Shown: piece by piece, positions 1 through 9,912 of the stretch | How positions within the stretch are numbered: position 1 is the first letter of the stretch | How the letters are laid out: the number at the start of each line of letters is the position of its first letter | From: an uncultured Acetobacteraceae bacterium | GTDB taxonomy: Bacteria > Pseudomonadota > Alphaproteobacteria > Acetobacterales > Acetobacteraceae | Reading direction: 5' to 3' | Assembly: GCA_937873095.1 (NCBI GenBank) | Contig: CALMVI010000087.1 | Location: forward strand, 1-57,755 | Length of the DNA: 57,755 nt | The notes under the pieces: generated by a model | Databases searched by the model: none | What the model was told of the DNA's origin: nothing | What the model saw: the letters and a program-made list of their open reading frames with translations, nothing else | Translations under genes and position numbers: made by a program

Positions 1-44
1 TTGCATGACGTTCATGGCGTGTAGTCTAGCAGACGGCTGGGAAC

Positions 45-98
45 GGCCAGGGGCGCTGCCCCTGGACCCCGCTGGGGTTTGAAACCCCAGGCCCCCGG
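45..98. repeat. R1 intergenic repeat, copy 1
   Basis: GC-rich element made of two inverted repeats. Arms CCAGGGGC/GCCCCTGG lie at 47-54 and 58-65. Arms CTGGGGTTT/AAACCCCAG lie at 72-80 and 82-90. It recurs in the same orientation at 31451-31502, and inverted at 56778-56830 and, degenerate, at 30465-30519. This copy sits 75 bases before the TSUP permease gene. It is either a terminator of an upstream gene outside the window or a dispersed palindromic repeat. Confidence 0.85.
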
Positions 99-173
99 TA
101 GTTAATGGTTCGCAGGCAGGTTTGGATGCGGTAGTATGGGCCGAGAGGTCTAGAGCGGACGGGAGGCTTTGTC

Positions 174-953
174 ATGTTCACCGAAGAGATGGCCTATCCC
201 GTACTGGGGCTGACCGTGGGCCTGATCGTCGGGCTGACGGGGGTCGGCGGCGGCTCGCTGATGACGCCCCTGCTGGTCCTGCTGTTCCACATCCAGCCGA
301 CAAAGGCCGTCGGCACCGACCTTCTGTATGCCGCGATCACCAAGACGGTCGGCACCGCCGTGCACAACGCCAGCTCGACGGTGGATTGGCGGATCGTGCG
401 ACGGCTGGCCTACGGCTCCATCCCGGCGACCGCGCTGACCCTCGTCGCCCTCTACCTCTTTGGTCCGGAGAGCAAGCGGGTTGCGGACGCCATCACGTTC
501 AGCCTGGGTGTGGCGCTGCTGCTGACGGCGGTGTGCATCCTGTTCCGCAACTGGATCGTGGACACCATCGGCCGACGGTTCGGCGAGCCGTCGCCGCGCA
601 CCGCCTCCGTCCTGACCACACTCAGCGGCGTCGTGCTGGGCGTGCTGGTGTCCATCTCCTCGGTCGGCGCGGGGGCGCTCGGCGTCACCGTGCTCATATT
701 GCTGTACCCGCGCAGCAAGCTGGCGAGCATCGTCGGCTCCGACATCGCACATGCGGTCCCCCTGACGCTCATCGCCGGGCTGGGGCACTGGCAGATGGGC
801 GACGTCAACACCGTCCTGCTGGGCCAGCTGCTTGTGGGTTCCATCCCCGGCATCCTGATCGGCAGCTATCTCGCGCCCAGGATGCCGGAGGGCGGTCTGC
901 GCCCCGTCCTGGCGTCTGTGCTGTTCGTGGTCGGCGGCAAGCTGGTGTTTTAG
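174..953 (+). CDS. Sulfite exporter TauE/SafE (TSUP) family permease
   Basis: Predicted inner-membrane permease of 259 aa, the usual TSUP length. The protein is strongly hydrophobic with about eight membrane segments. It carries the glycine-rich TSUP signature near the N-terminus (GLTGVGGGSL, about residues 21-30) and the second half-repeat start (SVGAGALG, about 163-170), the two-fold pseudosymmetry expected of the family. The start is supported by a GGGAGG ribosome binding site 7-8 bases upstream. TSUP proteins export or import sulfite, sulfoacetate or other small organosulfur anions; the substrate here cannot be read from sequence. A second, broken TSUP gene lies at the other end of the window (56858-57593). 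Confidence 0.9.
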   Translation: MFTEEMAYPVLGLTVGLIVGLTGVGGGSLMTPLLVLLFHIQPTKAVGTDLLYAAITKTVGTAVHNASSTVDWRIVRRLAYGSIPATALTLVALYLFGPESKRVADAITFSLGVALLLTAVCILFRNWIVDTIGRRFGEPSPRTASVLTTLSGVVLGVLVSISSVGAGALGVTVLILLYPRSKLASIVGSDIAHAVPLTLIAGLGHWQMGDVNTVLLGQLLVGSIPGILIGSYLAPRMPEGGLRPVLASVLFVVGGKLVF

Positions 954-978
954 CCGGCAGCCGCCACATGGCTGCCGC

Positions 979-2298
979 ATGGATGTTGCCGTTCCCGACG
1001 AGCCCTCGGCTGCCGAGCTGATCGCCGGACGGGCCGGGCTGCGCGCCCACCCGATGGACGGCCTGCTGTTCGACGGCGTGCCGCTGGCCGGCATCGCGGC
1101 GCGGCACGGCACCCCGTGCTGGGTCACCAGCGCGGACACGCTGCGGCGCAGGTTCCGCACGCTGAGGGCGGCGATGCCAGGCGTGACCATCCACTACGCG
1201 GTCAAGGCGAACGACCACCTGGCGCTGCTGGCCGTGATGGCGGCCGAGGGCGCGGGCGCCGACGTGGTCAGCGGCGGCGAACTGCTGCGGGCGGTGCGGT
1301 CGGGCGTGCCCGGCGGCAGCATCGTGTTCTCGGGGGTGGGCAAGACCCGCGGCGAGCTGGCGCTGGCGCTGGCCAGCGGCGTGGCCCAGATCAACGTGGA
1401 GAGCGAGGAGGAGCTGCTGGCCCTCTCTGCCGTGGCGCAGGAACGTGGCGGGACGGCGCAGGTGGCGCTGCGCGTCAACCCCGACGTCGATGCCGGCACC
1501 CACGGCAAGATCAGCACCGGGCGCGCAGGCGACAAGTTCGGCATCCCCCTGCAGGACGCGGCGGCACTCTACGCCCGGGCGTCCCGCATGCCCGGCATCA
1601 GAGCAATCGGCCTGGCGGTGCATATCGGCAGCCAGATCCGTGCCGTGGCCCCCTTCGGGGCGGCCTACCGCGCCGTGGCCGACCTGGTCGTGGGGCTGCG
1701 CGGGCAAGGCCTGGGGGTGGAGACGGTGGATTGCGGCGGCGGCCTGGGCATTCCCTACGCAGGCGAGCCGGCGATCCTGCCGCACGCCTGGGCCGCCTCG
1801 ATCCAGGCGGCGCTCGGCGGGCTGGACTTGCACCTTGCCGTCGAACCAGGACGCTGGCTGGTGGGCCCGGCCGGGCTGCTGCTCGCCAGCGTCATCCGCA
1901 CGCGCCGGGCCGGGATGGCGCGACCCATCGTGATCCTGGACGCGGCGATGAACGACCTGGCGCGCCCGGCGCTGTACGATGCCTGGCACGGGGTGGTGCC
2001 GGTGTCGGCCGCCTGCCTGGCCAGGACGCCCGAGCTGGTCGACATCGCCGGACCGGTCTGCGAGAGCAGCGACGTGCTCGCCCGCCGCCGCATGCTGGCG
2101 CCGTTGCCGGACGACGCGCTTGTGGCGATCCTCGACGCCGGTGCGTATGGTGCGGTGATGAGCTCCAGCTACAACGCCCGGCCACCCGCGGCCCAGGTGC
2201 TGATCGACAGCCATCTGCCTGGCGGCCAGGCGCTGATCCGCGCGCCCGGCACGGCCGCCGAGCTGTGGGCCGCCGAAATCCTGCCGGCGCGCGCGTGA
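979..2298 (+). CDS. lysA: Diaminopimelate decarboxylase
   Basis: PLP-dependent fold III decarboxylase (439 aa) that converts meso-diaminopimelate to L-lysine, the last step of lysine synthesis, in the cytoplasm. Visible features are the PLP lysine K76 in YAVKAN, HIGSQ at 215-219, the phosphate-binding GGGLG at 253-257, EPGRW at 289-293 and the active-site cysteine C361 in GPVCESSD. The length is close to the family norm. Its stop overlaps the GTG start of the next gene by four bases (GTGA), so the two are probably translationally coupled. Related PLP decarboxylases (ornithine/arginine, carboxynorspermidine) are less likely given the CESSD motif. Confidence 0.93.
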   Translation: MDVAVPDEPSAAELIAGRAGLRAHPMDGLLFDGVPLAGIAARHGTPCWVTSADTLRRRFRTLRAAMPGVTIHYAVKANDHLALLAVMAAEGAGADVVSGGELLRAVRSGVPGGSIVFSGVGKTRGELALALASGVAQINVESEEELLALSAVAQERGGTAQVALRVNPDVDAGTHGKISTGRAGDKFGIPLQDAAALYARASRMPGIRAIGLAVHIGSQIRAVAPFGAAYRAVADLVVGLRGQGLGVETVDCGGGLGIPYAGEPAILPHAWAASIQAALGGLDLHLAVEPGRWLVGPAGLLLASVIRTRRAGMARPIVILDAAMNDLARPALYDAWHGVVPVSAACLARTPELVDIAGPVCESSDVLARRRMLAPLPDDALVAILDAGAYGAVMSSSYNARPPAAQVLIDSHLPGGQALIRAPGTAAELWAAEILPARA

Positions 2299-4892
2299 CC
2301 GCCGCGTCGCGGCTTCGGCTCTACGTCGCGGCGGGGCGGTCGGTGCTGCTCGCCGAGACGCTGGCCGCCGAACTCTGGCCTGCCGCCTCGCTCTGCGCGG
2401 CGGTGGCGGCGCTGGCCCTGTTCGGGCTGCCTTCCCTCCTGCCCTGGGGCGTGCACCTGGTGCTGCTGCTGTCGGCCGCCGTGGCGCTGGCCTGCATGCT
2501 CGTCCGCACGGCCGCCAGGACGCGCCTGCCCGCCGCGGCCGATGCCGAGCGCCGGCTGGAGCGGGATTCGGGCCTGCCGCACCGGCCCTTCGCCACGCTG
2601 CGCGACCGGCCTGCCGTGCCGGACGGCGCCCCGCCGGCGTTCTGGCTGCTGCACCAGGCGCGGGCGCGGGCGGCGCTCGCCTCGCTTCGCCTGGCGCCGC
2701 CGCGCCCGCATCTGCCGCGGCGCGACCCCTACGCGCTGCGGGGCGCAGCCTCGGTGCTGCTCGCGGCCGGCCTGGTCGTGGCCGGACCGCGCGCGGGCGC
2801 TCGGCTGCAGGCGGCGTTGCTGCCCGGGCTGCCCGGTCTGCAGGGGGGAGAGCCGGCGATGGTGCAGGCGTGGATACAGCCGCCCGCCTATACCGGCCTC
2901 CCGCCGGTGTTCCTGCCGCAGGGCGGCAGTGCCGCGGACGCGCCGATCACCGTGCCGGCGGGGTCGCGCCTGACGCTCAGCATCACCGGGCTGTCGTCGG
3001 CGCCCAGCCTGACCCTTGCCGGCCGCAGGCTCGGCGTCGAGGCGCTGGGACATGACAGTTTCCAGGCGACGGCCTCGGTGACCGAGGGCGGGCGGCTGAC
3101 CATCGGCCGGGCGTTCTCGACCCTGGCGGGCTGGTCGCTCGCGGTGCTGCCGAACGAACCGCCTGCCATCGCCTGGACCGCACCGCCCGGCCGGGCGGGA
3201 ACGTCGCTCTCCACCCGGCTGCCGTGGCAGGTGCGTCAGCGCTGGGGCGTGGCCCGCCTGCAGGCAGAGCTGCGCCCGCGCGGCCGGCCCGACCTTCCGG
3301 CCCTGGTCGTTCCCCTGCCGCTGCCGGGCACCCCGCGCGACGCGAAGGGCAGTGCCGCGCCGGACCTGTCCGCCGAGCCCTATGCCGGGCTGATGCTGAC
3401 CGGCCGACTGACCGCCGAGGACGTGTCTGGCCAGCGCGGGCAGGGCGCGCCGGCCGATTTCGTGCTGCCGGCGCGCGAGTTCCGCCACCCGCTGGCGCGC
3501 GCCATCGCCGAGCTGCGCCGCCGGCTGGCGCTGCACCCGGACCAGCGCCTGGAGCTGGCCGACGAGGTGTCGTCGCTGGCCGAAGCGCCGCTCGCCCAGC
3601 CCACCCCCGGCCTGACCGGGGCCGGCATCGCGCTGAACCTGTCCGCCGGCGCCGCGCTGCTCGCATCTCCCCGCGCGCACGCCGCCGACATCGCCGCCGT
3701 GCAGGCGCGGCTGTGGACGCTGGCCCTGGCGCTCGACGGCGCGCTGCCGGACGCGTCGGCGCGCGCGCTGGCCCAGGCGCGCGAGGATCTGCGCCACGGC
3801 ATCGAGGACCATGCGCGCGGCAAGCTGTCCGACCGGGAGCTGAACCAGAAGCTGGACGCGCTGCGCCAGGCGCTGGACAAGCGGCTGGCCGATCTGGGCA
3901 AGCGCGCCGCCGAGCAGGGCGCGCTGCAGAAATTCGACCCGAAGAGCCAGCATCTGTCCGCGCCCTCGATCGACCGGATGATCGACCGGCTGGAGCGCTC
4001 GCTGCAGGACGGCAAGATGGCCGAGGCGCGTCAGCAGATGGCCGAGCTGGAGCGCATGATGGACCAGCTGAAGAACGCGCACATCATGACGCAGGAGGAG
4101 ATGCGGGAGCAGCAGAAGCAGGCCCGCACCGGGCGCCAGCAGATGGGCGCCGTGCAGGACATGGTGCAGCGCGAGAGCGGGTTGCTGGACCACGCCCAGG
4201 CCAGAGGGGCGGATTCGCCCGCGATCCCGCAGGGCGCCTCGCCGCTGGACCAGTTCGGCCAGCCGCCGGGCCCGGACGAGGCGTCGCCCGAGCCGCCGCT
4301 GGCGATGCCGCCATCCGCCCCGCCGGCACGGCGGGCGCCTGATCCGGCGCAGGATGCGCGCACCCAGCGCGCGCTGCACCGGGCGCTGGACGCGCTCAAG
4401 GACGGCCTGGCGCAGTCCGGCCGGCAGAAGCCGCACAGCCTGGACGATGCGAGCCAGGCCATGCAGGACGCCGCGGGCGCGCTGTCGGCGGCGCACGAGG
4501 CCGAAGCGCGCGACGCCATCGCGCGCGCCATCGCCGCCCTGCAGCAGGGTGGGCAGGAGATGTCGCGCCAGCAGGGCCAGGGTTCCGGCACAGGGATGCA
4601 GCTGAGCCTTTCACCCGGCGGCCGGCGCGGCGATGGGCAGGGCGAGGACGGGCAGGGCGAAGACGGGCAGGAAGAGCCTGGCGACGGCCATGGCGGGCAG
4701 CGGCGCGACCCGTTCGGCCGCCCGGTGGACGGGTCGGGCACCATGGCCGACGACCCAGGCCTGCGCGTGCCCGACCGGATGGAGGAGGCCAGAAGCCGCG
4801 CCATCCAGGAGGAGCTGCGCCGCCGCGGTGCCGATCGCGGCAGGCCGAAGGGCGAGCTGGACTACATCGGCCGGCTGCTCAAGCCGTTCTGA
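2295..4892 (+). CDS. TIGR02302 family (DUF4175) membrane protein
   Basis: Protein of 865 aa read from the GTG at 2295, which overlaps the lysA stop (GTGA). The frame is open further upstream, but there it is only a shadow of lysA. Two hydrophobic segments at about residues 28-71 and one at about 147-162 are followed by a periplasmic-type region, then a charged, Gln/Arg-rich coiled-coil stretch (about 490-640). The low-complexity tail contains a short tandem repeat of Gly-Asp-Gly-Gln-Gly-Glu type (DNA around 4632-4680). TIGR02302 is an alphaproteobacterial family usually found next to lysA; its function is unknown. The ending, with an LDYIGRLLKPF-like tail, is typical of the family. Confidence 0.88.
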   Translation: MTAASRLRLYVAAGRSVLLAETLAAELWPAASLCAAVAALALFGLPSLLPWGVHLVLLLSAAVALACMLVRTAARTRLPAAADAERRLERDSGLPHRPFATLRDRPAVPDGAPPAFWLLHQARARAALASLRLAPPRPHLPRRDPYALRGAASVLLAAGLVVAGPRAGARLQAALLPGLPGLQGGEPAMVQAWIQPPAYTGLPPVFLPQGGSAADAPITVPAGSRLTLSITGLSSAPSLTLAGRRLGVEALGHDSFQATASVTEGGRLTIGRAFSTLAGWSLAVLPNEPPAIAWTAPPGRAGTSLSTRLPWQVRQRWGVARLQAELRPRGRPDLPALVVPLPLPGTPRDAKGSAAPDLSAEPYAGLMLTGRLTAEDVSGQRGQGAPADFVLPAREFRHPLARAIAELRRRLALHPDQRLELADEVSSLAEAPLAQPTPGLTGAGIALNLSAGAALLASPRAHAADIAAVQARLWTLALALDGALPDASARALAQAREDLRHGIEDHARGKLSDRELNQKLDALRQALDKRLADLGKRAAEQGALQKFDPKSQHLSAPSIDRMIDRLERSLQDGKMAEARQQMAELERMMDQLKNAHIMTQEEMREQQKQARTGRQQMGAVQDMVQRESGLLDHAQARGADSPAIPQGASPLDQFGQPPGPDEASPEPPLAMPPSAPPARRAPDPAQDARTQRALHRALDALKDGLAQSGRQKPHSLDDASQAMQDAAGALSAAHEAEARDAIARAIAALQQGGQEMSRQQGQGSGTGMQLSLSPGGRRGDGQGEDGQGEDGQEEPGDGHGGQRRDPFGRPVDGSGTMADDPGLRVPDRMEEARSRAIQEELRRRGADRGRPKGELDYIGRLLKPF

Positions 4893-4895
4893 CCG

Positions 4896-4935
4896 CCTCC
4901 CCCGACCGGTCAGGGGAGGGCTAGAGCCTGTTTTT
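4896..4935 (+). terminator. Probable terminator after the lysA operon
   Basis: A hairpin with 7-bp arms, CCTCCCC (4896-4902) and GGGGAGG (4913-4919), begins 3 bases after the TIGR02302 stop. A run of five T follows at 4931-4935. The T-run overlaps the start of R2 copy A, so this repeat may itself complete the terminator between these convergent genes. Confidence 0.6.
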
Positions 4936-4984
4936 AACGAGCATCTTCACCCGATCAGACGATTCCGTCTGATCGGGATCTGCT

Positions 4985-4986
<2 letters not shown>
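4921..4986. repeat. R2 structured intergenic repeat, copy A (short)
   Basis: Contains a perfect 12-bp hairpin, CCCGATCAGACG (4950-4961) / CGTCTGATCGGG (4966-4977), with an ATTC loop, preceded by the R2 core CTGTTTTTAACGAGC. It lacks the long first hairpin seen in copies C and D. Copy B (46979-47088) has the same hairpin with one A-T pair changed to G-C on both arms. It lies between convergent genes, and its last bases include the thiolase stop codon. Confidence 0.85.
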
Positions 4987-6154
<1,168 letters not shown>

Positions 6155-6226
6155 GGCTTGTTCCTCCTGCATGCTGTGCCTCAACATAGGCGGCGGCGGC
6201 AGGGGAAGTAAGGCTCTGGCGACTGG

Positions 6227-7182
6227 CTACAGCCGCGAGGCGATGTCCGCGCGGCAGTTCGGCGATTGCCGGTAATACTGGTGCGAGGTGAGAAAGGTGC
6301 GGCGGTAGTCGTCGAACCCGGTCGCGTCGACGATGCTGTAGATTTCGGCGGGGAACAGGGCCGTGTCGGCCTTTTCGTCGGGACCTTTCTGGCCCAGCCG
6401 CGCGGCCCCGAGATTGACCCAGAAGCTGAGCTGCAGCACCTGGTCCACGGCGCTGAAGTAGATCACGACCTTTCTCGACAGCCTGGACAGCCCGCTGAGG
6501 CGCGCCGGCTGCGGCTGGTCGAACGCGTCGGCGCCGCAATCGCCGGCGGCCAGGAACGCCACGTCGAACAGGTCGGCCGGGCCGTTGCCATGCAGGAACC
6601 AGTTTTCCACCGCGCTCTGCAGCGCAAGATGGCCATGCTGTGCGCCAGCAGGTAGGTCTTCCGGCCCTGGGCACGCGCGGCGGTCAGGATGGGTTCGAGG
6701 TTGGCGAAGAACGTCATCAGGTGCTGGCCCGAAAGCCGCGCCATCGTCTGGTCGCGCTTGTAGGCGTCCGGCAGGACCGGGCCGTCCAACACCTCGCCCA
6801 GCGAAGGCCAGCTGAACGCGACCACGCTCATGTCCGCCGCCTCGGCCTTCGACGCGGACAGCCACTCGCGGTTGAAGGCGGCGCGGGTCAGCGCGTCGGA
6901 AAAGCTGTTGTCGAACCCGTGGATGAACACGAGCAGGTTGCGCCCCGCATCGGCCAGGTCGCCCGCGGCGTCCGGCGAGAAACGACCGACGCTGATGTCG
7001 GTGATCGCGCCGACGGTTCCCTGCACGTTGCCCGCGACGTCGATGCCGCCGACGAAGGCCGTGCCGTAGATCATGCCGGAGGAGTCCGATGGCGGCTGTA
7101 TGCCGGTGGTGTAGCTCGCCACCTCGTCCGCCGGGCCGTCAGGCGGCCGGTTGGTTGCGAAATACACCGTCGACTGCGCCAT
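6227..7182 (-). pseudogene. DUF900 alpha/beta hydrolase, frameshifted
   Basis: Two overlapping frames together make one alpha/beta hydrolase of the DUF900 type (about 318 aa if restored). The first frame carries the beta-strand/oxyanion region LLVFIHGFDNSF and ends in the nucleophile elbow LLAHSM. The second frame resumes with LALQSAVENWFLHGNG and runs to the stop at 6227. The break is at about 6631-6634: on the coding strand ATGGCCATC replaces the expected ATGGGCCAT, so one G is missing inside the GHSMG-type elbow. ATG at 7182 is preferred over 7188 because GGAGG is six bases upstream of it. Whether this is a true pseudogene or a base-calling error in a short G run cannot be decided here. 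Confidence 0.82.
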
Positions 7183-7268
7183 CGCCATCCTCCGGTTTCA
7201 CCATGACGTTCAGCCGCCGGGGCGGCGTCGCGGCCGGCTCGTCGTGCGCCCCGGCCGACCGGTCCGGG

Positions 7269-7658
7269 TCAGGCCGCCTTGGCCATCCGGTGCAGGGCGC
7301 ACAGCTTGTTGCCATCGGGGTCGCGCAGGTAGGCGAGGTAGAGCTTGCCCATGCCGCTCTCGCGCACCCCCGGCGGGTCTTCGATGGCGGTGCCGCCTGC
7401 GGCCACGCCGGCCTTGTGCCAGGCATCGGCCTGTTCCGGGCCGTCCATGGCCAGGCCGATGGTGGCGCCGTTGCCGTGGGTGGCCGGCTCGCTGTTGATC
7501 GGCTTGGTGATCAGCAGCACCGATCCGCCGTGCATGTACACCAGGCGGCCCTTCTCGTCGGTGATGCCGGGTTTGCCGCCGATGGCGGTGAAGATCGCGT
7601 CGTAGAATGTCTTGGACCGGGCCAGGTCGTTGCTGCCGATCATCATGTGGCTGTACAT
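7269..7658 (-). CDS. VOC family protein (glyoxalase/bleomycin-resistance fold)
   Basis: Small cytoplasmic protein (129 aa) with a vicinal oxygen chelate fold. It opens with MYSHMMIGSNDLARSKTFYDAIF, the usual beta-alpha start, and ends with a YLRDPDGNKL strand that matches the family C-terminal motif. VOC proteins include glyoxalases, dioxygenases and epimerases, and the substrate cannot be assigned. It has a GGAGGAGAT ribosome binding site just upstream on its own strand. It lies upstream of the frameshifted DUF900 gene in the same direction, about 85 bases away. Confidence 0.88.
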   Translation of the reverse strand: MYSHMMIGSNDLARSKTFYDAIFTAIGGKPGITDEKGRLVYMHGGSVLLITKPINSEPATHGNGATIGLAMDGPEQADAWHKAGVAAGGTAIEDPPGVRESGMGKLYLAYLRDPDGNKLCALHRMAKAA

Positions 7659-7798
7659 CGTTATCTCCTCCTCGGCCGTTCTCAGGCCCGCACCGTCTAA
7701 CAGACAAGCGGCCCGGCCGACAGGCAGGGCGCCGCCATGGCTGGCCTCCCCCCTGCGGCGTGTGGCAGAACGCCGCGAAACAGAGGAATGCAGCCTCC

Positions 7799-9862
7799 AT
7801 GGCCGAAATCAACGCAGTGACCGACCTGACCACCGAGGGCGAGGTGGCCGTGCTGACGGTGGACTCGCCGCCGGTCAACGCCCTGTCGGTCGCCGTGCGG
7901 CAGGGCATCGTGGACGGCATCGCGCGCGCGGTGGCCGACCCCTCGGTGCGCGGCATCGTCCTGGCCTGCGCCGGCCGCACCTTCATCGCCGGCGCCGACA
8001 TCACCGAGTTCGGCCGTCCGCCGCAGGAGCCTTCGCTGCACGCGGTGATCCGCGACATAGAGGCCTCGCCCAAGCCGGTGGTCGCCGCGATCCACGGCAC
8101 GGCCCTCGGCGGCGGGCTGGAGACGGCGCTCGGCTGCCACTACCGCGTGGCGGTGCCGAGCGCCAGGCTCGGCCTGCCGGAGGTCAAGCTGGGGCTGCTG
8201 CCGGGGGCGGGCGGCACGCAGCGCCTGCCGCGCGTGGTGGGCGTGAGCCAGGCGCTGGAAATGGTGACGTCCGGCACGCCCATCGGCGCCAAGCAGGCGC
8301 TGGACCGCGGGCTGGTGGACGCGCTGGCGCCGGAAGACGGCCTGCGCGCCTTCGCGGTCGACTACGCCCGCAGGCTGCTGGCCGACAACAAGCCGCTGCA
8401 CCGGGTGCGCGACCTGCCGGTGCAGGCCGAGCCAGGCGTGTTCGACGCGTTCCGCCGCGCCAACGCCCGCAAGTTTCGCGGTTTCGACGCGCCGGAATAC
8501 AACATTCGCTGCATCGAGGCGGCCGCGACGCAGCCCTTCGACGAGGGCGAGCAGACCGAGCGCCGGCTGTTCATGGAACTGATGAACGGCACGCAGTCGA
8601 AGGCGCAGCGTTATTTGTTCTTCGCCGAGCGCGAGGCGCAGAAGATCCCCGGCCTGCCGAAGGGCACCCCCGTCCGCCCGATCAAGAAGGTGGGCGTGAT
8701 CGGCGCCGGCACGATGGGCGGCGGCATCAGCATGAATTTTCTGTCCGCCGGCTACGCGGTGACGATCGTGGAGGCCAACGAGCGCGCGCTGGAACGCGGC
8801 GTCGGGATCATGCGCGGCAACTATGAAAACACCGCCAAGAAGGGGCGGCTGACGACCGAGCAGGTGGAACGCAACATGGGGCTGCTGTCGCCCAGCATGT
8901 CGTTCGACGACCTGGCCGAGTGCGACCTGGTGATCGAGGCGGTGTTCGAGAACATGGACATCAAGCTCGACATCTTCGGCAAGCTCGACCGTATCGTGAA
9001 GCAGGGCGCGATCCTGGCCAGCAACACCAGCTACCTCGACATCGACCGCATCGCCGGCGCGACCCAGCGGCCGCAGGACGTGTGCGGCATGCATTTCTTC
9101 TCGCCGGCGAACGTCATGCGCCTGCTCGAGGTGGTGAGGGGGGAGCGCACGGCGCCTGACGTGCTCGAGACGGTGATGCAGCTGGCCAAGAAGATCGGCA
9201 AGGCGGCCGTGGTGGCCGGCGTCTGCCACGGCTTCATCGGCAACCGCATGCTGAACCTGCGCCAGCGCGAGGCGAACAAGCTGATCCTGGAAGGTGCGAT
9301 GCCCTGGGACGTGGACCGGGTGATCTACGATTTCGGCTTTCCGATGGGGCCGTTCCAGATGGCCGACCTTGCGGGGCTGGACATCGGCTGGTCGGCCGAG
9401 ACCAGCCGCGGCGAGACGTTGCGCGACCAGCTCTGCGAACGCGACCGACGCGGCCAGAAGACGCGCTCGGGCTTCTACGACTACAACGAGAAGCGCGAGC
9501 ACACGCCGAGCCCGATCGTCGAGGAGCTGGTGCTGAAGCAATCGGCCGAACGCCAGATCAGGCGGCGCAAGATCGACGACCAGGAAATCCTCGAACGCTG
9601 CATCTACCCGATGATCAACGAGGGCGCGCTGATCCTGGAAGAGGGCCGCGCTTACCGCGCCAGCGACATCGACATGGTCTGGCTCACCGGCTACGGCTGG
9701 CCCGCCTATCGCGGCGGCCCGATGTTCTACGGCGACACGGTCGGGCTGAAGACCGTGCTGGGCAGGATGCAGGAGTTCCAGCGCATGTCGGAGGCCGATT
9801 TCCGGCCGGCGCCGATGCTGGTCAAGCTCGCCGAGAGCGGCGGGACCTTCACCGCGGCCTGA
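7799..9862 (+). CDS. Bifunctional enoyl-CoA hydratase / 3-hydroxyacyl-CoA dehydrogenase (FadJ-like)
   Basis: Multifunctional beta-oxidation enzyme of 687 aa. Residues 1 to about 190 form a crotonase domain with oxyanion-hole segments [11 protein letters not shown] and [12 protein letters not shown] Rossmann domain begins at about residue 299 with [12 protein letters not shown] and continues through [15 protein letters not shown]. Two C-terminal 3-hydroxyacyl-CoA dehydrogenase repeats follow. ATG 7799 is chosen because the crotonase domain begins immediately after it and AGAGGA lies 11 bases upstream. The frame stays open upstream to 7607, but that part has no domain. The protein is soluble and would hydrate and then oxidise enoyl-CoA; the thiolase at 4985-6154 could complete the cycle. 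Confidence 0.93.
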   Translation: MAEINAVTDLTTEGEVAVLTVDSPPVNALSVAVRQGIVDGIARAVADPSVRGIVLACAGRTFIAGADITEFGRPPQEPSLHAVIRDIEASPKPVVAAIHGTALGGGLETALGCHYRVAVPSARLGLPEVKLGLLPGAGGTQRLPRVVGVSQALEMVTSGTPIGAKQALDRGLVDALAPEDGLRAFAVDYARRLLADNKPLHRVRDLPVQAEPGVFDAFRRANARKFRGFDAPEYNIRCIEAAATQPFDEGEQTERRLFMELMNGTQSKAQRYLFFAEREAQKIPGLPKGTPVRPIKKVGVIGAGTMGGGISMNFLSAGYAVTIVEANERALERGVGIMRGNYENTAKKGRLTTEQVERNMGLLSPSMSFDDLAECDLVIEAVFENMDIKLDIFGKLDRIVKQGAILASNTSYLDIDRIAGATQRPQDVCGMHFFSPANVMRLLEVVRGERTAPDVLETVMQLAKKIGKAAVVAGVCHGFIGNRMLNLRQREANKLILEGAMPWDVDRVIYDFGFPMGPFQMADLAGLDIGWSAETSRGETLRDQLCERDRRGQKTRSGFYDYNEKREHTPSPIVEELVLKQSAERQIRRRKIDDQEILERCIYPMINEGALILEEGRAYRASDIDMVWLTGYGWPAYRGGPMFYGDTVGLKTVLGRMQEFQRMSEADFRPAPMLVKLAESGGTFTAA

Positions 9863-9863
9863 C

Positions 9864-9912
9864 CCGCACGGCGTCATGGCCGGGGCTGGCCCGGCCATGA
9901 CGCGCCGTGCGG
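9864..9912. terminator. Bidirectional terminator between convergent genes
   Basis: A long near-perfect inverted repeat occupies the whole gap: a 21-nt left arm at 9864-9884 and a right arm at 9890-9912, with a 5-nt loop and a 2-nt bulge. It starts one base after the stop codon of the FadJ-like gene and ends at the stop codon of the peptidase gene. Confidence 0.75.

Noticed and set aside
1-44. Tail of an upstream gene
   Set aside because: Too short to assign a frame or product.
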